Of a stretch of 13,205 nt of DNA, positions 1-6,977 are shown one piece after another (position 1 is the first letter of the stretch; the number at the start of each line of letters is the position of its first letter). Source of the stretch: JBEBXQ01 sp040391535 (GTDB lineage Bacteria; Bacteroidota; Bacteroidia; Cytophagales; Spirosomataceae). Location: positions 1-13,205 of the forward strand of contig JBEBXQ010000133.1 of assembly GCA_040391535.1 (NCBI GenBank). Reading direction: 5' to 3'. The notes under the pieces were generated by a model that had not been told where the DNA came from, ran no database searches, and saw only the letters and a program-made list of their open reading frames with translations. Made by a program: the position numbers and the translations under genes.

Positions 1-330
1 TTTGCCGTATTTGCCTGGGCGATGGGTGTACCGTCGCAGGATGTTGAAACAGCAGGCGCACTGATGGGTACCAAAATGGTTATTAATGAATTTGTCGCTT
101 ATCTTGACCTGGTTCAGGTGAAAGATCAGCTTGATCCGAAAACACTGGCTATTACCAGTTTTGCATTATGCGGGTTTGCTAATTTCAGCTCTATTGCCAT
201 TCAGGTAGGAGGAATCAGTGAACTGGCTCCTACGCGCCGTGCTGATCTTGCCAAACTGGGTTTTAAAGCACTCATCTGTGGTACGCTGGCTTCCTATATG
301 TCCGCAACTTTTGCCGGTATTTTACTTTAA
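1..330 (+). CDS. Concentrative nucleoside transporter (CNT/NupC family), C-terminal fragment
   Basis: The reading frame is open from base 1 to a TAA at 328-330, so the window cuts off the N-terminal part and shows only the last 109 residues. Seen: the C-terminal CNT signature, with GALMGTKMVINEFVAY, then GFANFSSIAIQVGG, a short P-T-R-R segment and a final glycine/alanine-rich membrane helix (TLASYMSATFAGILL). The family consists of inner-membrane, cation-coupled nucleoside importers of about 400-420 residues. In the family the conserved NEF and FAN(F)SS stretches belong to the transport core. The ATG at base 22 is internal, because conserved sequence (FAVFAWAMG) precedes it. Substrate preference (pyrimidine or purine nucleosides) cannot be read from this piece. 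It converges with the aldehyde dehydrogenase gene across a 66-bp gap that has no clear terminator. Confidence 0.9.
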   Translation, partial: FAVFAWAMGVPSQDVETAGALMGTKMVINEFVAYLDLVQVKDQLDPKTLAITSFALCGFANFSSIAIQVGGISELAPTRRADLAKLGFKALICGTLASYMSATFAGILL

Positions 331-396
331 GGAACTGTTTCTGAAGGTGTATTGGGGCGGGTTGAGGATTCATCCTTGCCGGATTGACTGATCTGA

Positions 397-1824
397 TCAG
401 AAGTATCTGACCAGCCAGTTTAGTATTTTTGACTGATATCCGGTTTTATAGGGTGGAAACAAAAAGCGGATAGTACCTACGTGTCTTTTCATGATACCTT
501 TAGCGTTTGAAAATTCCTGAAAGCCGTAAAATCCGTTAGATTTACCCATTCCGCTGTTGCTGATTCCCCCAAAGGGCAGTTCAGGGTTAGCAAAATGCTG
601 GAGGAAATCATTTACCATTACACCTCCGGCGCTGATCTGCGAAATCAAAAGCTGCTGATTGCTGATGCTTTCACTCATGATATACAAAGCGAGTGGTTTT
701 GGTTTATGCTGTATTTGTATAATGGCTTCTTCAAGATTACTAAAAGACAGAACAGGTAAAACCGGACCGAATATCTCTTCCTGCATCACATGCATGTTAT
801 CGGTTACGTGTGTGAGTAAGGTGGGTTCAAAATAAAGATCTGCTTCATTTTTTCTTCCGCCAAATGAAACTTCAGCCCCTTTTTCAACTGCATCCGTAAG
901 CAAACGATGCAGTCGCTGAAAATTCCTGGTGTTAATAATCCTGCCGTAACTTCCGGAATTTTCTATCCCGTTACCGTCTTCATTATACATTTTCTGAAGA
1001 GAATTGGTCAGCTGCGTTATGAGCTGGTCTTTTTGACGGGTGTGAACCAATATGTAATCCGGGGCAATGCAGGTTTGTCCGTTATTCAGGAATTTAGCCC
1101 AAATGATCTTATCGGCTACTTTAGCGATATTTACCGTATCATCAATAACAAGAGGAGATTTACCACCTAATTCAAGGGTTACGGATGTCAGGTTTTCTGC
1201 TGCTGATTTCATGACGATTTTCCCTACTCCGGGGCTGCCCGTAAAGAAAATATGATCGAAAGGAAGTTTCAGCAGTATCTGCGCAACCTCCATATCACCT
1301 TCCACAACAGCGATCTCTTCCTCATCAAACAGCCTCTTAATCATCTGACAGAGGAAATAGCTGGTTGCAGGAGCATATTCCGACGGTTTTATGATAGCGG
1401 TACAACCCGCCGCTATAGCAAAGATAAGAGGTTTGAGTACGAGGCTGAAAGGGTAGTTCCAGGGAGCGATCAGCAACGTCCTGCCTTTGGCTTCGTAGTG
1501 AATGTAACTATCCGTTCCCAATGCTGACAGCGGAGTAGGTACTTGCTGCGGCTTCATCCATCTTTTCAGGTGCCTGCAAACATGCCGGATTTCGCTGGTT
1601 ACCGGAATAACTTCAGAAAGAATGGCTTCATGACGTGGTTTTCTCAAATCTTCATGCAGCACCTGTGTAATTTTATCCTGATGAGCGATAATGTAGTTTT
1701 GTATCATCAGCAACTTCCTCCTTCTTTCATGGAAGTCTGAAAGTGCGGTCCGTTTTCTGGTTCTCTCCTGACTATCAAATATTTTTTTGATTTCTGAAGT
1801 CAGAGTCATGGGAGTATTTTCCAT
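397..1824 (-). CDS. Aldehyde dehydrogenase, ALDH3-like class
   Basis: NAD(P)+-dependent oxidation of an aldehyde to a carboxylic acid, probably cytoplasmic. From the chosen ATG (475 aa) the ALDH landmarks are in order: PWNYP oxyanion Asn near residue 123, IIKPSE cofactor-binding Lys near 146, FTGSPGVGK nucleotide-binding turn, LELGGKSP general-base Glu near 218, NNGQTC catalytic Cys near 252 and EEIFGPVLPV. The compact length, the N-terminal EAILSEV/EI pattern and the C-terminal FPPY segment fit the ALDH3 / fatty or aromatic aldehyde dehydrogenase group rather than the 490-500 aa ALDH1/2 type. The frame stays open 27 bp further to a GTG at 1851 (MLFLKTDDT extension); I prefer the ATG at 1824, with the ATG at 1809 also possible, since none has a ribosome binding site. 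It diverges from the XRE regulator, which could control it. Substrate unknown. Confidence 0.93.
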   Translation of the reverse strand: MENTPMTLTSEIKKIFDSQERTRKRTALSDFHERRRKLLMIQNYIIAHQDKITQVLHEDLRKPRHEAILSEVIPVTSEIRHVCRHLKRWMKPQQVPTPLSALGTDSYIHYEAKGRTLLIAPWNYPFSLVLKPLIFAIAAGCTAIIKPSEYAPATSYFLCQMIKRLFDEEEIAVVEGDMEVAQILLKLPFDHIFFTGSPGVGKIVMKSAAENLTSVTLELGGKSPLVIDDTVNIAKVADKIIWAKFLNNGQTCIAPDYILVHTRQKDQLITQLTNSLQKMYNEDGNGIENSGSYGRIINTRNFQRLHRLLTDAVEKGAEVSFGGRKNEADLYFEPTLLTHVTDNMHVMQEEIFGPVLPVLSFSNLEEAIIQIQHKPKPLALYIMSESISNQQLLISQISAGGVMVNDFLQHFANPELPFGGISNSGMGKSNGFYGFQEFSNAKGIMKRHVGTIRFLFPPYKTGYQSKILNWLVRYF

Positions 1825-1905
1825 CGTATCATCGGTTTTCAGGAATAGCACGGCAGGTAAAAGTAAGGATACAAAAGGTTTAATTTATAAGAACAACAGG
1901 AAAAA

Positions 1906-1937
1906 TTGGTAAAATAGGGTTGCTTTTGGTATTTTGC
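1906..1937 (+). promoter_or_regulatory. Putative promoter of the XRE regulator gene
   Basis: A TTG at 1906-1908 is followed after 21 bp by TATTTTGC (1930-1937), a partial match to the Bacteroidota -7 element TAnnTTTG. Spacing fits; the last two -7 positions do not. It overlaps the left arm of the palindrome at 1932-1954, which suggests repression at this site. Confidence 0.4.
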
Positions 1938-1954
1938 TAAAAATTTAAGCAAAA
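1932..1954. promoter_or_regulatory. Near-perfect 23-bp palindrome, candidate operator
   Basis: Arms TTTTGCT (1932-1938) and AGCAAAA (1948-1954) are exact reverse complements. Of the 4 inner base pairs around the central A, 3 also match, so 10 of 11 pairs are symmetric. It lies 15 bp before the XRE start codon and overlaps the putative -7 box, in the spacer shared with the divergent aldehyde dehydrogenase gene. An autoregulatory operator for the XRE dimer is the natural reading, by inference. A transcript hairpin is less likely because the stem is AT-rich. Confidence 0.5.
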
Positions 1955-1969
1955 GCACTTCTGATTGGT

Positions 1970-2992
1970 ATGAGCATAGTAAGCAATAATATCAAATATC
2001 TTCGCAGGCTGAATGGCCTGACGCAAGAACAATTTGCCCGTAAGATTGGAATAAAACGCTCTCTTTTAGGGGCCTATGAGGAGGCCAGGGCAAACCCCAA
2101 TCTGACGAACCTGAAAAATATGGCCGCAACTTTCGGGGTCTCGGTAGATAGTTTGCTAAAAAATGATCTGCGAAAGATCAGAGAAACACCGCAGCTGAAT
2201 CATACATCAGGTAACCAGTCTTCTGCTTTTCCTTCACCTTTGCTGCATGAACCTGTCCGGGAACCGGAGTCCCTGGCTTCAGTCGTAAACCGCCATCCGC
2301 TACCTAAACAGGATGTTACGGTAGTTGCCCGTCCGGTATCTTTTAAGCCTGTCAATTATATTGATTTTGATGGTGATCCGGTAGAGGATAAGCCCCTTCC
2401 GGTACGGGTGCAGGAAGATATGTTATTCAGAACACCCGCGCATGAAGTAAAGTCTGTCGAAAAGCATGAGCCTGAGGTATTATTTAAACCGGGAAGTCAA
2501 AAAGTGACTGTGTCCGGACAGCAGATTCCTTTTATCAGTAAAGAGCAGGAACGGATTTATCCCAATCATATACACGACAGGAGCTATTTACAGCAATTGC
2601 CTGTTATCCAGTTACCCGGAATAACAGAGGGAACATACAGGGCATTTGAAGCCGGTACTGATTTTCCAATGCCAGGCACCCTGCTTGTTGGTCAGAGGAT
2701 CCCTAATCTGCACGAAATCAAAGACGGTGAGACGTATATACTTTTCCTGAAAAATGAGGGCAGTGTGTACCGGCGTGTTTTTAATCAGATCAGAGTCAAA
2801 GGTGTTGTTGCTCTTTTTTCCGATGTTGCCGGTGTTGCTAATACCGAAGTTTCCTCGAGAGACATTATAGAGGTATTTAAGGTAGTATGGTTTATCAGCC
2901 GTCAGATGTCGTTACCGCAGCAGGTCGATCTGGCTCGGGTTAAGGACCTGGTCAGTGAGTTGCAGAAAGAGATACAGCATGCATTGCCTTAA
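1970..2992 (+). CDS. XRE-family regulator with a degenerate S24/LexA-like C-terminal domain
   Basis: 340 aa. Residues about 7-62 are a classic helix-turn-helix of the Cro/C1 type (RRLNGLTQEQFARKIGIKRS, then a short acidic turn and NLKNMAATFGVSVDSLL). Residues about 70-195 form a low-complexity, proline-rich linker. Residues about 205-310 resemble the S24/LexA fold found in many Bacteroidota XRE proteins (GTLLVGQRI, IKDGETYILFLKNEG, VYRRVFNQI), followed by a C-terminal helix (VDLARVKDLVSELQKEI). Where self-cleaving relatives have GDSM and a Lys before R-V, this protein has A-G-T-D (T230 at the Ser position) and R268 at the Lys position, so autoproteolysis looks unlikely. It is probably a DNA-binding dimer, possibly sensing a ligand or partner. 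The start at ATG 1970 lies downstream of a fitting promoter and palindrome. Targets may be itself and the divergent aldehyde dehydrogenase. Confidence 0.85.
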   Translation: MSIVSNNIKYLRRLNGLTQEQFARKIGIKRSLLGAYEEARANPNLTNLKNMAATFGVSVDSLLKNDLRKIRETPQLNHTSGNQSSAFPSPLLHEPVREPESLASVVNRHPLPKQDVTVVARPVSFKPVNYIDFDGDPVEDKPLPVRVQEDMLFRTPAHEVKSVEKHEPEVLFKPGSQKVTVSGQQIPFISKEQERIYPNHIHDRSYLQQLPVIQLPGITEGTYRAFEAGTDFPMPGTLLVGQRIPNLHEIKDGETYILFLKNEGSVYRRVFNQIRVKGVVALFSDVAGVANTEVSSRDIIEVFKVVWFISRQMSLPQQVDLARVKDLVSELQKEIQHALP

Positions 2993-3756
2993 ATAAATTC
3001 TTCCAGTAGTCTTTCGATTTTTTTCAGTGCTTTAGTCCCGCCGTTAGGGTCAAGAACAGAAGTTCCCAGCTTATACCACAGCTCATCACCTGTACGGATA
3101 TGATGGCCCGGTTGCTTTCTTTCATTACCTGTAATCAGGTCGGGCCTGAATTCGGCTCCGAATACAGTACCCAGGAAATGATGCAGGTCGTCCCATGGAA
3201 GCTGTTTTGTCTTTTTTGTATCCGGATTAACGACCGAAAACTCGCGATGCAGAAATGAAGCTTTAAACTGAAGGTTATTTTCCTTTCCGTCTGCAATACG
3301 GGTATAGTCCATTTCAAATGACTTTTCCTTACCGGATGCTTCGAAAATGGCCTGAATAATTTCCTGCGCTGTATAATTCCAGTTTTTGAGATCTTTGGCA
3401 TTTTCAATCACCAGTTCCTTCCCGCCTGAGTCTACGATAAGCTCATGGAATTCATCCATTTCAGAATCCGGCCTGGCGGGAGAAATTTTACCCGGTAGTT
3501 TTTGTAATGACCGGCTTATGATTTCCAGCCATATTCCCGGAAGTTTCCCTTCCCAGTTTACATCATCGTTGCCGGTAAAACCTTCATCTGAAATTTCACT
3601 TTCATCCAGGTCCTCCCGATCGGTATAAGTCATTTCAAGGCTGGTCTGAAGGGTGCCCTTCGTATCTGTCCGGAGGGTCAGGGTGTAAAAATGGGCATAA
3701 GGGGCCGGGGTTACCGGTGCAGTTTGATATTTGTAAATAATCTGGTTCCAGCGCAT
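2989..3756 (-). CDS. Conserved-looking hypothetical protein, 255 aa
   Basis: I do not recognise this family. It is a soluble-looking protein with no signal peptide or membrane helix. The N-terminal third is beta-strand-like (FYTLTLRTDTKG), followed by an acidic stretch at about residues 46-65. The middle contains IWLEIISRSLQKLPG and NWNYTAQEIIQAIFEASG, and the end is a helix (ALKKIERLLEEFI). No Cys residues and no obvious catalytic motif are visible. The gene starts at ATG 3756, 60 bp after menE on the same strand, and has its own promoter-like sequence, so it may be read from menE or independently. Its stop overlaps the XRE stop by 4 bp. Codon and base composition resemble the neighbours, so it is very likely a real gene; function unknown. 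Confidence 0.8.
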   Translation of the reverse strand: MRWNQIIYKYQTAPVTPAPYAHFYTLTLRTDTKGTLQTSLEMTYTDREDLDESEISDEGFTGNDDVNWEGKLPGIWLEIISRSLQKLPGKISPARPDSEMDEFHELIVDSGGKELVIENAKDLKNWNYTAQEIIQAIFEASGKEKSFEMDYTRIADGKENNLQFKASFLHREFSVVNPDTKKTKQLPWDDLHHFLGTVFGAEFRPDLITGNERKQPGHHIRTGDELWYKLGTSVLDPNGGTKALKKIERLLEEFI

Positions 3757-3782
3757 GGAGTTAAATAATTCGGTATTAAAAG

Positions 3783-3812
3783 TAAAATTATCTAATTCAG
3801 TATAGTTTGCAA
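3783..3812 (-). promoter_or_regulatory. Putative promoter of the 255-aa hypothetical gene
   Basis: Reading the minus strand, TTG (3812-3810) is followed after 19 bp by TAATTTTA (3790-3783), one base from the TAnnTTTG element. It lies just after the menE stop, so the downstream gene could be transcribed separately from menE. Confidence 0.4.
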
Positions 3813-3816
3813 AGAT

Positions 3817-4893
3817 TTAGTGCAGATTGATGTATGTTTTTACTGTTGCCGCTTTATCAATCTTTCCGGAAGGTGTTTTTATAAACTCTTTCAGAAAACA
3901 GACCTCCTTCGGGATTTCGTATTTTGAGAGCCGGAGCTTTATATGCTTTTTTAATTCTTCAACGAGATTTTCTGAAGGAGAGGCCTGAATCAATAGAATC
4001 AGTTTTTGTCCTAATACGGAATCGGGAATATGCCAGGTAAAAAACGGAAGACTGAGTTGCATAGTTGCTAAAGCCCTGCCGATTTCCTTGTCCACTTTGT
4101 CAAGTTGTATTTTTATTCCACCCGAATTAATAATATTATCAGCTCTGCCCAGCCACCTGAATGTTCTTTTGCCGGTAAACTCTACCAGATCATTGGTCTG
4201 TATTATTTGATGGTCAGTAACGGTACCTGCCAAATGAAGGCAACCCCGGTCATCGGTCCCGGCCTCAATATCGTCCAGCAAAAGGTAATCTTCTGACGGA
4301 TCTGTACCGTTAATACGCCGGAGGGCCACATGTGAAACCGTTTCCGTCATGCCATAGCTCTGGTATATTTCGGTCTGCATATCCTGAATCTGACTCATCA
4401 GTAATGTGTCTGCCGGTGCGCCCCCCAATAAAATTTTCCTGAATTTACGGGAGATGGTTTCTTTGGAATAGCTGACCAGCAATGTAGTAAGCTGCATGGG
4501 TGTCAGAGCTGCAAAATCGCAGGCAAAATCCTCCGGTAAATCGCATAGCGGATCTGCGGCAGGATGAACGACCGTAGCGTTCCAATTGAGCTCAAGCGTG
4601 CGGACCAGCATCATAAACCCGGCGATCAGGTCTGTATTCAGGGCGATCAGTACGCTGGAATTTTCCGGCAGATTCAGAGCCTTTCCTGTGATCCGGGCAC
4701 TATGGACCATCTGGCTTCGTCGTAGCTGAATCAGTTTAGGGTCACCAGTAGAGCCGGAGGAGTTCATGGCAAACTGTTGTTGTCCGCTATTCCAGTCTGT
4801 TATTTTTTTTCTGACCTTTTCAAAATAAACGTCACTTTCAGACTCATTGCCTATACCGTACTTACCGGAAAATTTATAAAAGGAACCTGACAT
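3817..4893 (-). CDS. menE: o-Succinylbenzoate-CoA ligase (MenE-like, ANL superfamily)
   Basis: Activates o-succinylbenzoate with ATP and joins it to CoA in menaquinone synthesis, in the cytoplasm. 358 aa, the short form usual in Bacteroidota and well below the 450-550 aa of most acyl-CoA ligases. Motifs in order: the ANL P-loop SSGSTGDPK (residues 45-53), LLGGAP, YGMTET (180-185), WLGRADNIINSGGIKI with the ribose-binding Asp near 252, and PSGKIDK near the C terminus with the catalytic Lys near 344. The missing N-terminal part matches compact MenE proteins rather than a truncation. The start codon is 2 bp beyond the stop of the DUF4230 gene, so translation is probably coupled. No other men gene is in the window, so assignment to MenE rather than another small AMP-dependent ligase rests on size and similarity. 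Confidence 0.82.
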   Translation of the reverse strand: MSGSFYKFSGKYGIGNESESDVYFEKVRKKITDWNSGQQQFAMNSSGSTGDPKLIQLRRSQMVHSARITGKALNLPENSSVLIALNTDLIAGFMMLVRTLELNWNATVVHPAADPLCDLPEDFACDFAALTPMQLTTLLVSYSKETISRKFRKILLGGAPADTLLMSQIQDMQTEIYQSYGMTETVSHVALRRINGTDPSEDYLLLDDIEAGTDDRGCLHLAGTVTDHQIIQTNDLVEFTGKRTFRWLGRADNIINSGGIKIQLDKVDKEIGRALATMQLSLPFFTWHIPDSVLGQKLILLIQASPSENLVEELKKHIKLRLSKYEIPKEVCFLKEFIKTPSGKIDKAATVKTYINLH

Positions 4894-4895
4894 TT

Positions 4896-5588
4896 TTAAA
4901 GAGGTCTGGAAGGGGTATCGGTACTATCTCCGCTGGGCAGTGAAGTGATATTGGCATCCAGCGCCTTATAGGCCTGGTATAAATCGAGCATTTTACGGTT
5001 GTGGTCTGAAAGCTGATAGTCGATTTTCCAGTTCATGGCAGCTGCCAGCTGAAGCATCATAACCTGCAGCTGATTGGCTGCAATTCTGGGCAGGTCGCTG
5101 TCGAGGGCTTTTTCGTTCATAGTCTTCTTGGCTTCTGACAGAATATTGGTATAGTCTTCACTGTGAAAGCGGTTGATGAACCCTTGTTCGATATCATAGA
5201 ATTTATAGTCTGTATCCATGGAAAGTACCTCCGGTTCAGGGAAATAATCGACGATAAGCTTCCTGTTGTCAGGATCTATATGTGTTTTTATTTTCCCGAA
5301 ATCATATCCTACCAGTACCTTTGCCTTGGCAATAACCAATGCTTTTTTGCGGTCGGTGAACAGGCTCCACAGATCTTTGTTATGTTCATAATTGTAGATT
5401 TCGGTGAAATATCCTTCCGCCATAACGACTTTAAATACTTTTTCGATGCGCTCCAGTAATACAGTCGCTTCCCGAGTGGGTTCCTGTGGCAGCGTTTTCG
5501 CGCCAAAGAAATATTTGTAAGCGAATATTCCGCTCACGGCACCCACAAAAAGGCTTATTATAAAAAAAAGTAAGGATGAGATTTCCAT
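4896..5588 (-). CDS. DUF4230 membrane-anchored protein
   Basis: 230 aa. One N-terminal membrane helix (about residues 5-26, LLFFIISLFVGAVSGIFAY) is followed by a soluble domain that I recognise as DUF4230-like: a strand-rich core with FTEIYNYEH, KALVIAKAKVLVGYDF, the I-D-P-D-N-R-K-L-I-V-D-Y-F-PEPEVLSMDTDYKFYD region, then a long helical part ending in LQVMMLQLAAAMNWKIDY. Its biochemical role is not known to me. The topology predicts an inner-membrane anchor with the bulk outside the cytoplasm, by inference. It is the first gene of a minus-strand unit with menE, and it diverges from miaA across the 14-bp inverted repeat at 5592-5630, one arm of which holds its likely -7 box. The start at ATG 5588 is immediately upstream of the membrane helix. 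Confidence 0.8.
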   Translation of the reverse strand: MEISSLLFFIISLFVGAVSGIFAYKYFFGAKTLPQEPTREATVLLERIEKVFKVVMAEGYFTEIYNYEHNKDLWSLFTDRKKALVIAKAKVLVGYDFGKIKTHIDPDNRKLIVDYFPEPEVLSMDTDYKFYDIEQGFINRFHSEDYTNILSEAKKTMNEKALDSDLPRIAANQLQVMMLQLAAAMNWKIDYQLSDHNRKMLDLYQAYKALDANITSLPSGDSTDTPSRPL

Positions 5589-5591
5589 GGT

Positions 5592-5630
5592 GGTTATTTT
5601 TGTCCGAATATTACTTGGACAAAAATAACC
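5592..5630. repeat. Perfect 14-bp inverted repeat with mirrored -7 boxes between DUF4230 and miaA
   Basis: GGTTATTTTTGTCC (5592-5605) and its exact complement GGACAAAAATAACC (5617-5630) are separated by 11 bp. Each arm contains TATTTTTG, a full match to TAnnTTTG: on the plus strand at 5595-5602 (towards miaA) and on the minus strand at 5627-5620 (towards DUF4230). Predicted transcription starts would lie inside the loop, a few bases apart. No TTG is found at the expected -33 distance on either side, so promoter activity is a proposal; the repeat itself is certain. Confidence 0.75.
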
Positions 5631-5645
5631 GCTTGAAGTAACATA

Positions 5646-6599
5646 ATGAAAAGTAATTTGACGAAAGAGCTGAAAGAGCTGATCGTTGTTGCCGGGCCTA
5701 CGGCCGTAGGGAAAACCGATCTGACGATCCGGCTGGCCGAAGAGCTGGATACGGTTATTCTTTCAGCGGACTCCCGTCAGGTTTTCCGGGAATTGTCTGT
5801 CGGAACAGCGAAGCCTTCTGATGCAGAATTATCTCGTGTTCCTCATTATTTTGTGGATACTCATTCTGTTACCGACACCTTCAGTGCCGGGGATTTTGAG
5901 CGGGAAGCACTTTCACTTCTGGAAGTCCTGTTTCAGCAGCACGATAAGGTGCTGATGACCGGCGGATCCGGCTTGTATATCAGGGCGGTATGTGAAGGTC
6001 TTGATGATCTTCCGGTTCCTTTACCGGGTGTTCGGGAAGACCTGATAAAAAGACTGGAAACAGAAGGGTTTGTCTCTTTGCAGGAGGAAGTGGCAGCCAT
6101 CGATGAGATTTTTGCCGGTTCAGCCGAATTTAAAAATACGCAGAGGGTGTTAAGGGCGCTTGAAGTTTTTCACTCCACCGGGAAACCGATCAGTGCTTTT
6201 CAGAATAAAAATACAAGGCGGCGGCCATTTGGTATTCGGCTTATTGCCCTTGAGAGACCTAGGGAAGAATTATATGAAAGGATCAATATACGAATGGACC
6301 AGATGCTGAAAAACGGCTTAGTGGAGGAAGTGGGATCTGTATTGGAGTTCAGGGATTGCCAGGCGTTGCAAACCGTAGGGTATAAGGAGGTTATCGGCTA
6401 TCTGGATGGGGAATATGAATATGACGAGATGGTCAGGCTGCTGAAAAGAAACAGCCGGAGATATGCGAAACGGCAGATGACATGGTTCAGGCATCAGGGT
6501 GATTTTACATGGTTTCATCCTGATCAGTTCCATGAAATCGTATCTTATATTAAAAATGAAAGTAACCCGGTTACCGGTGCAGGCAGGGTAACCGGGTGA
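5646..6599 (+). CDS. miaA: tRNA dimethylallyltransferase MiaA
   Basis: Transfers the dimethylallyl group from DMAPP to N6 of adenosine 37 in tRNAs that read UNN codons (i6A37). 317 aa. Seen: P-loop GPTAVGKT (residues 17-24), SADSRQVF with the catalytic Asp (D42) and DSRQ signature, SVGTAKP, the substrate-site TGGSGLYIRA (from 105), and the C-terminal QTVGYKEVIGYL and RRYAKRQMTWFR tRNA-binding segments. The family is usually about 300-310 aa; here the last 11 residues (NPVTGAGRVTG) are encoded by the hairpin at 6565-6597 and look like a tail created by that structure. The start is ATG 5646, with no Shine-Dalgarno sequence. It is transcribed alone, divergent from DUF4230 and convergent with the rhodanese. 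Confidence 0.97.
   Translation: MKSNLTKELKELIVVAGPTAVGKTDLTIRLAEELDTVILSADSRQVFRELSVGTAKPSDAELSRVPHYFVDTHSVTDTFSAGDFEREALSLLEVLFQQHDKVLMTGGSGLYIRAVCEGLDDLPVPLPGVREDLIKRLETEGFVSLQEEVAAIDEIFAGSAEFKNTQRVLRALEVFHSTGKPISAFQNKNTRRRPFGIRLIALERPREELYERINIRMDQMLKNGLVEEVGSVLEFRDCQALQTVGYKEVIGYLDGEYEYDEMVRLLKRNSRRYAKRQMTWFRHQGDFTWFHPDQFHEIVSYIKNESNPVTGAGRVTG
6565..6597. terminator. Strong hairpin at the miaA stop, probable bidirectional terminator
   Basis: ACCCGGTTACC (6565-6575) and GGTAACCGGGT (6587-6597) form a perfect 11-bp stem with an 11-nt loop. The right arm runs into the miaA TGA. On the minus strand, a T-rich stretch follows the stem within the next 20 bases, fitting termination of the rhodanese transcript. 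On the plus strand the following sequence is A-rich, so factor-free termination of miaA is less clear. Confidence 0.65.
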
Positions 6600-6609
6600 A
6601 AGAAAACGG

Positions 6610-6915
6610 TTATTCGGCGTCTTCCAGTTCGCGATAAGCCAGAATTCCGCCAATGACATTTCTGACGTTGGTGAAGCCATTGACCTCCAGAAACTGCTGA
6701 GCGCGGCCGGAACGGGCACCGGAACGGCAATGGATGATGATTTCTTCATCTTTTATATCTTCAAGCTCATCCACTCTGCCCGGTAATTCTCCCAGTGGGA
6801 TCAGAATGGCACCCAGATTATCTTCTTCATATTCGTGCTCTTCCCGAACATCGTAAAAATGAAGATCTTCTCCTTTTTCAAGTCGTTCTTTAAGTTCTTC
6901 TACGGTAATATCCAT
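6610..6915 (-). CDS. Single-domain rhodanese-like sulfurtransferase
   Basis: 101 aa, one rhodanese domain with nothing appended. Landmarks: the N-terminal helix VEELKERLEKGE, YDVREEHEYEE (the family's D-V-R-E), and the active loop HCRSGARSG with the persulfide-carrying Cys at residue 63, followed by NVIGGILAYRELE. Such proteins carry sulfur as a cysteine persulfide in the cytoplasm, from thiosulfate or from protein donors; the physiological partner cannot be told here. The intact C-R-S-G-A-R loop argues for an active enzyme. It lies 62 bp downstream of the MscS gene on the same strand and may be the last gene of that transcript, ending at the hairpin shared with miaA. Start ATG 6915 gives the usual length. 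Confidence 0.9.
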   Translation of the reverse strand: MDITVEELKERLEKGEDLHFYDVREEHEYEEDNLGAILIPLGELPGRVDELEDIKDEEIIIHCRSGARSGRAQQFLEVNGFTNVRNVIGGILAYRELEDAE

Positions 6916-6977
6916 GTTGGTATGCTGGTAAAAATAATGATTGCCTGAAATTAGCAGTTAAGTCAGTTTTCTGCAAA

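Noticed and set aside
365..376. AGGAT-TC-ATCCT symmetric element between the transporter and aldehyde dehydrogenase genes as a terminator.
   Set aside because: The stem is only 4-5 bp with almost no loop and no T-run on either side.
3709..3722. The 14-mer GGTTACCGGTGCAG occurs here and again at 6569-6582 in miaA.
   Set aside because: One shared 14-mer is close to chance expectation in 13 kb, and both copies lie inside coding sequence in unrelated contexts.
6318..6749. An open frame of 143 codons antisense to the miaA end and rhodanese.
   Set aside because: It is a shadow of two clearly identified genes, crosses their convergent junction and shows no recognisable domain.
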